From: a virus
Virus record (IMG/VR): IMGVR_UViG_3300044680_000100
Coordinates: 1-22,052 of that record
Strand: one strand, 5' to 3'
DNA length: 22,052 bases
Part shown: positions 19,411-22,052 of the stretch, piece after piece
Layout: each line of letters opens with the position of its first letter
Numbering within the stretch: position 1 is the stretch's first letter
Notes under the pieces: model-generated
What the model was told of the DNA's origin: nothing
The model's database searches: none
Seen by the model: the letters and a program-made list of their open reading frames with translations, nothing else
Position numbers and translations under genes: made by a program

Positions 19411-21079
19411 ACCGCTTCACCCGGAGAGCAATCCAGGCCAGCACGGAAACCGTGACGGCGTTCCCTAGTTGCTTATACCTCGGCCCATCCGCCTGCTCGT
19501 AAACCTTGCCCGTCTTTTCGGAGAGTGCGTATCTCGTAAAATCAACTGGAAACGCCTGGAGTTTTTCGCACTCACGTACAGTAAGTCGGCGCACCTTCAT
19601 TTTGGTCAACAACCCCGGTTGATTGTCTCCCATGTTGCTCCTAAGCGTTGATACCTGGTCTTGCAATCCGCGCTGGCCAGCATTTCTCGCGATTGATCCG
19701 GGTTCAAATGCCACAGCCGGCGCGTGCGCCCCACTCGCCAGCGGATGACACGGATCGCCAGGCTGGGGATTCGAGTAATTGCCTTGACTTGTGACCTGCG
19801 TGGTGTCGAAGGGGATTGGGATTAAATGGCCTTCTTTTGTGCTGCTGTCGCTTCCCTTGCTGTCGCTTCCCTTGCTGTCGCGCTCTTGCAACGCCCAGGC
19901 GAGTTCTGGAATATAGTCCAGCGAATCCACCTGGTTGGTTCGTGAGCCGCCTTTGGGACAATTGAGCGTGTCGGCGACGAGCGGCACGCCGCGTCCCGTG
20001 CCGTCTTCGCTGGCATCGAAGCCTTCCGCTTTGAGGCTGTGGGCAATTTGAATTGGTATCACCGCTCCGTCGCACTCGGCGTCGGTTCCGAATCCGCCAC
20101 CTGCTGTAGTGCGAGCCGCAAGGCTGGGGGCAGTATCACGCTGATTGTTCAGTCGTCTCCTTATCGCACCGCGTTTGGTATTTTCCTGATTAGTAACAGG
20201 CTCAAGATGCGCTGGATTCACACAGTGTCTTACGCAGCATTTTCTTTCCTCATCTGGCCTACCGCGTGTGTTGATTGGGATTGCAGCATTTACATCCCCG
20301 CTTGTTCGCCATCTTTGGTAATGCTGATTGCACCATCCTCTTTTTCTGGCTGGGAGTCCGCATCCAACGATTGAGCAACATCCATCAATGCATTCATCAA
20401 CGCTATCGGGAGTTCCTTGCCTCTTTTCTTCGCGCGCCTCAAAATTCCCCGACAGGCTTTTGCGCTCAAATAATATTTGGCCGGCACTTCCGTCTCCAGA
20501 ATCGAAGACAGCGAACACACGCCTCCTCCGTTGCGCGACTCCGAAAAATTGACTGTCGAGTACTGTCCAAGCCGCACAACGGTGTCGTCCACTAACCATA
20601 CCAGAATCGGGCCAGCTAAAGTAGTCTCCTGACTTTCCCTGCTTCCACCGGCCAATGGTTCTTGGCGGAAGGAGTGGGGCATTTCCTCCCACCATCGCGG
20701 AGACAAAGCATCCGAAGGCGTTGTCTGCGGTGGAGAGGATTCCTGGAACATTTTCAAAAACGACGATTCGTGGTCTGAGTGCATTGGTTATTTTTACTGC
20801 GGCTAAGGTTAAATTGCCGCGCGCATCCTGGAGTGAACCGCGCAGCCCGGCGACTGAGAAGCCTTGACATGGTGTAGATAGAAGAAGCACCGATGGCTTT
20901 GGCAGGTTCTCCAAATCCAGTTCCAGCATGTCCTTGTAGATCGTGAGGTTCGGCCAGTGGTGGCGCAATACCTCGCGGCACTGGCGGTCAATCTCGCACG
21001 CCCACAGCGGTTCAAACCCGGCGTTGTGGAACGCCAGGTCGCATCCGCCGATGCCGGTGCAGATACTTGCAAACGTCAC
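19400..21079 (-). CDS. C5-cytosine DNA methyltransferase with a decayed HNH insertion
   Basis: Numbered from GTG 21079 (559 aa), which sits in a GTGA overlap with the clamp stop and has AAGAGG upstream; ATG 21106 is an alternative. Motif I is FASICTGIGG (3-12), motif IV catalytic PCQG (70-73), motif VI ENV (109-111) and motif VIII QRRRRVF (183-189). After the variable region come RRLTVRECEKLQAFP (497-511) and motif X LGNAVTVSV (538-546). All core catalytic motifs are intact. Between VIII and IX, residues about 228-304 are a foreign block: a zinc-knuckle part (C235, C240, C250, H253) and the tail HCVNPAHLEPVT of an HNH endonuclease, without the catalytic DH part. A Ser-Lys-Gly-Ser-Asp repeat lies near 401-412. 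It methylates cytosine at C5; the target site is unknown. Confidence 0.92.
   Translation of the reverse strand: MTFASICTGIGGCDLAFHNAGFEPLWACEIDRQCREVLRHHWPNLTIYKDMLELDLENLPKPSVLLLSTPCQGFSVAGLRGSLQDARGNLTLAAVKITNALRPRIVVFENVPGILSTADNAFGCFVSAMVGGNAPLLPPRTIGRWKQGKSGDYFSWPDSGMVSGRHRCAAWTVLDSQFFGVAQRRRRVFAVFDSGDGSAGQILFERKSLSGNFEAREEKRQGTPDSVDECIDGCCSIVGCGLPARKRGWCNQHYQRWRTSGDVNAAIPINTRGRPDEERKCCVRHCVNPAHLEPVTNQENTKRGAIRRRLNNQRDTAPSLAARTTAGGGFGTDAECDGAVIPIQIAHSLKAEGFDASEDGTGRGVPLVADTLNCPKGGSRTNQVDSLDYIPELAWALQERDSKGSDSKGSDSSTKEGHLIPIPFDTTQVTSQGNYSNPQPGDPCHPLASGAHAPAVAFEPGSIARNAGQRGLQDQVSTLRSNMGDNQPGLLTKMKVRRLTVRECEKLQAFPVDFTRYALSEKTGKVYEQADGPRYKQLGNAVTVSVLAWIALRVKRFSP
19843..19880 (-). repeat. 15-bp direct repeat inside the methyltransferase gene
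   Basis: TGCTGTCGCTTCCCT occurs twice in tandem (19843-19857, 19858-19872), followed by the first 8 bases of a third copy. In the minus-strand gene it codes for repeated SKGSD between the variable region and motif IX. The 15-bp unit keeps the frame, so copy number can change without a frameshift. Confidence 0.85.
20168..20398 (-). other. Decayed HNH endonuclease domain within the methyltransferase gene
   Basis: The block translates to CSIVGCGLPARKRGWCNQHY, QRWRTSGD, then after a short stretch CCVRHCVNPAHLEPVT, NQENTKRG. Phage HNH enzymes of this type have a zinc knuckle followed by QRWRxxGD, then a catalytic region ending in a DHLC-like motif, then VRxCVNPAHLEPVT and ENxxRG. Here front and tail remain but the middle with the catalytic histidine is missing, without breaking the reading frame. 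The limits are approximate. Confidence 0.7.
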
Positions 21080-22052
21080 TTCAGAATCCTCTTGCTCAAA
21101 ACGCATTTATAGTCCCCCTCAGCCATCTCCACCACATTCAACGCGGCCGTCACATCCACCGACGGCCCCTGCAACGACTGCAATCCTTCCAGCAAGTTTG
21201 CAGCCCCGAACCGCACCTTGTGCTCGTTGTATCTGCCGTCCAGCCGTGTGTTGAAATCGTTGATCTGCGAGGCGTAAACCACTTCCAGCCCCGCATCCGA
21301 GAAATGCAGGTCCACGCCGTCATTCCACGGCTCGGACAGCATTTTGATCTGCTCGACCGCGGCGATCAGCGGCGCGATCTCCAGCGCCCCGATTTGGGTG
21401 CGGTCGTTTGACCAGACTTTGGTGACATCGAAATAATTCCCCTCACTGAGCCGCACATAGGCGGTCATACCATCGGTCGAGGCCATCGCAAATTTGTCGG
21501 ACACCCCAAGATTGCAATCCTCGTCGGCCAGCACTTCGCAGAACAGCTTGGCCTGCGCCGCAGGGAGCATGAACGTCGAGGGTGCGCAGATGCTGGGCCG
21601 GTCAACGTAGCCCACACGGCGGCCGTTGGTGGCCGCGCAGACAATCCCCCTGGCGGTCGTCCATACGCCGATGCACCTGACTTGAATGCGCCCATCCTGG
21701 CTCCCCGGATCAGCCGCCCATTCGACGCGCGAAATGCAATCGCCGAGTTCCTGGGTGTTCAACCCGACGAGCGGGATGTTCGACGGCCACTCCGGGAAGT
21801 CCTTTGGATCGGCTGTTCCCAGCAGACCCACACCGCTGGCCTTCACCTTGAGCCGGGAGTTGGCAGTCGCCTCGATCTCCACGTCGCCGGTCGCATTCTG
21901 GATCAACGCCTGCAACGAGGTGGCTTTGACACACACGGCCTCCAAATCCCCTTCGCACTCGCAGGTGGCCGTCGCGTACGCGTCAAGATTAGTCGCGTAC
22001 AAATGCAGCACTCCGAGCGTGGCGTGGAGTTTGATGTTGGACAGGACGGGCA
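21076..22052 (-). CDS. DnaN-like DNA sliding clamp, N-terminus beyond window
   Basis: The frame is open to the right edge, so the true start lies outside. Visible residues begin PVLSNIKLHATLGVLHLYAT, which fits the beta-clamp start PxLSNxL, then LYATNLDAYATATCECEG as in the TATDLE region. VCVKATSLQALIQNATGDVE and LKVKASG correspond to domain I of DnaN. The middle has EWPSNIPLVGLNTQELGDCI and the end LDGRYNEHKVRF. The protein would form a ring that tethers the replicative polymerase to DNA. Phage-encoded clamps of this family are known. Its stop overlaps the start of the methyltransferase gene. A GTG at 22011 is probably not the start, since clamp-like sequence continues upstream. Confidence 0.8.
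   Translation of the reverse strand, partial: PVLSNIKLHATLGVLHLYATNLDAYATATCECEGDLEAVCVKATSLQALIQNATGDVEIEATANSRLKVKASGVGLLGTADPKDFPEWPSNIPLVGLNTQELGDCISRVEWAADPGSQDGRIQVRCIGVWTTARGIVCAATNGRRVGYVDRPSICAPSTFMLPAAQAKLFCEVLADEDCNLGVSDKFAMASTDGMTAYVRLSEGNYFDVTKVWSNDRTQIGALEIAPLIAAVEQIKMLSEPWNDGVDLHFSDAGLEVVYASQINDFNTRLDGRYNEHKVRFGAANLLEGLQSLQGPSVDVTAALNVVEMAEGDYKCVLSKRILK

Overview
The window is a stretch of a tailed double-stranded DNA phage genome (Caudoviricetes) or prophage. It holds a terminase pair, a portal-like protein, a scaffold-like protein and the start of a probable major capsid protein. It also holds a replication/recombination cassette, DNA methyltransferases and many very small phage genes. 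The host cannot be named. Many start codons lack a Shine-Dalgarno sequence and instead sit behind short A/T runs in otherwise GC-rich DNA. Promoters look like TTGACA-N16/18-TAGxxT. This would suit a host with SD-independent initiation (Bacteroidetes- or Verrucomicrobia-like), but that is inference.

Left part (1-8481, minus strand): a packaging and head operon read right to left. Its order is small terminase, a 75-aa protein, large terminase, two small proteins, a long portal-like protein, two small proteins, a proline-rich scaffold-like protein and the capsid protein, which runs off the left edge. Most neighbours overlap by ATGA. The two non-overlapping junctions at 593-728 and 5962-6003 carry the same inverted repeat, TCACAT-N8-ATGTGA.

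A divergent control region (8482-8606) has one promoter per direction. Each is placed so that its transcript would start at or almost at the first ATG.

Middle (8607-13206, plus strand): a small ribbon-helix-helix-like protein, a putative single-strand annealing protein, a DEDDh exonuclease, a RecB/Cas4-like nuclease with an apparent Fe-S cysteine set, and a RecF/SMC-like ATPase. The first four overlap by ATGA and look like one recombination unit. A conserved-looking 115-aa protein follows, coupled by TAATG to a reading frame made almost wholly of a 31-copy GGTCGN hexamer tract.

Accessory part (13425-19410, mostly plus): many short genes, including zinc-ribbon proteins, a DUF1643 protein, a DUF551-like protein, an SSB-like protein with an acidic tail, a GNAT acetyltransferase, a VRR-NUC nuclease and an N4/N6 DNA methyltransferase. 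Between them, 14669-15172 has no convincing protein gene. It contains a promoter, an intrinsic terminator and a dense set of hairpins, including a 14-bp helix closing about 155 nt. This is the best candidate in the window for an undescribed element (small or structured RNA).

Right part (18838-22052, minus): a cysteine-rich protein, a C5-cytosine methyltransferase with a decayed HNH-type insertion in its variable region, and a DnaN-like sliding clamp truncated by the window edge. The replication functions (clamp, SSB-like protein, recombination proteins) suggest the phage supplies part of its own replication machinery. All family assignments are from reading the sequence and were not database-checked.
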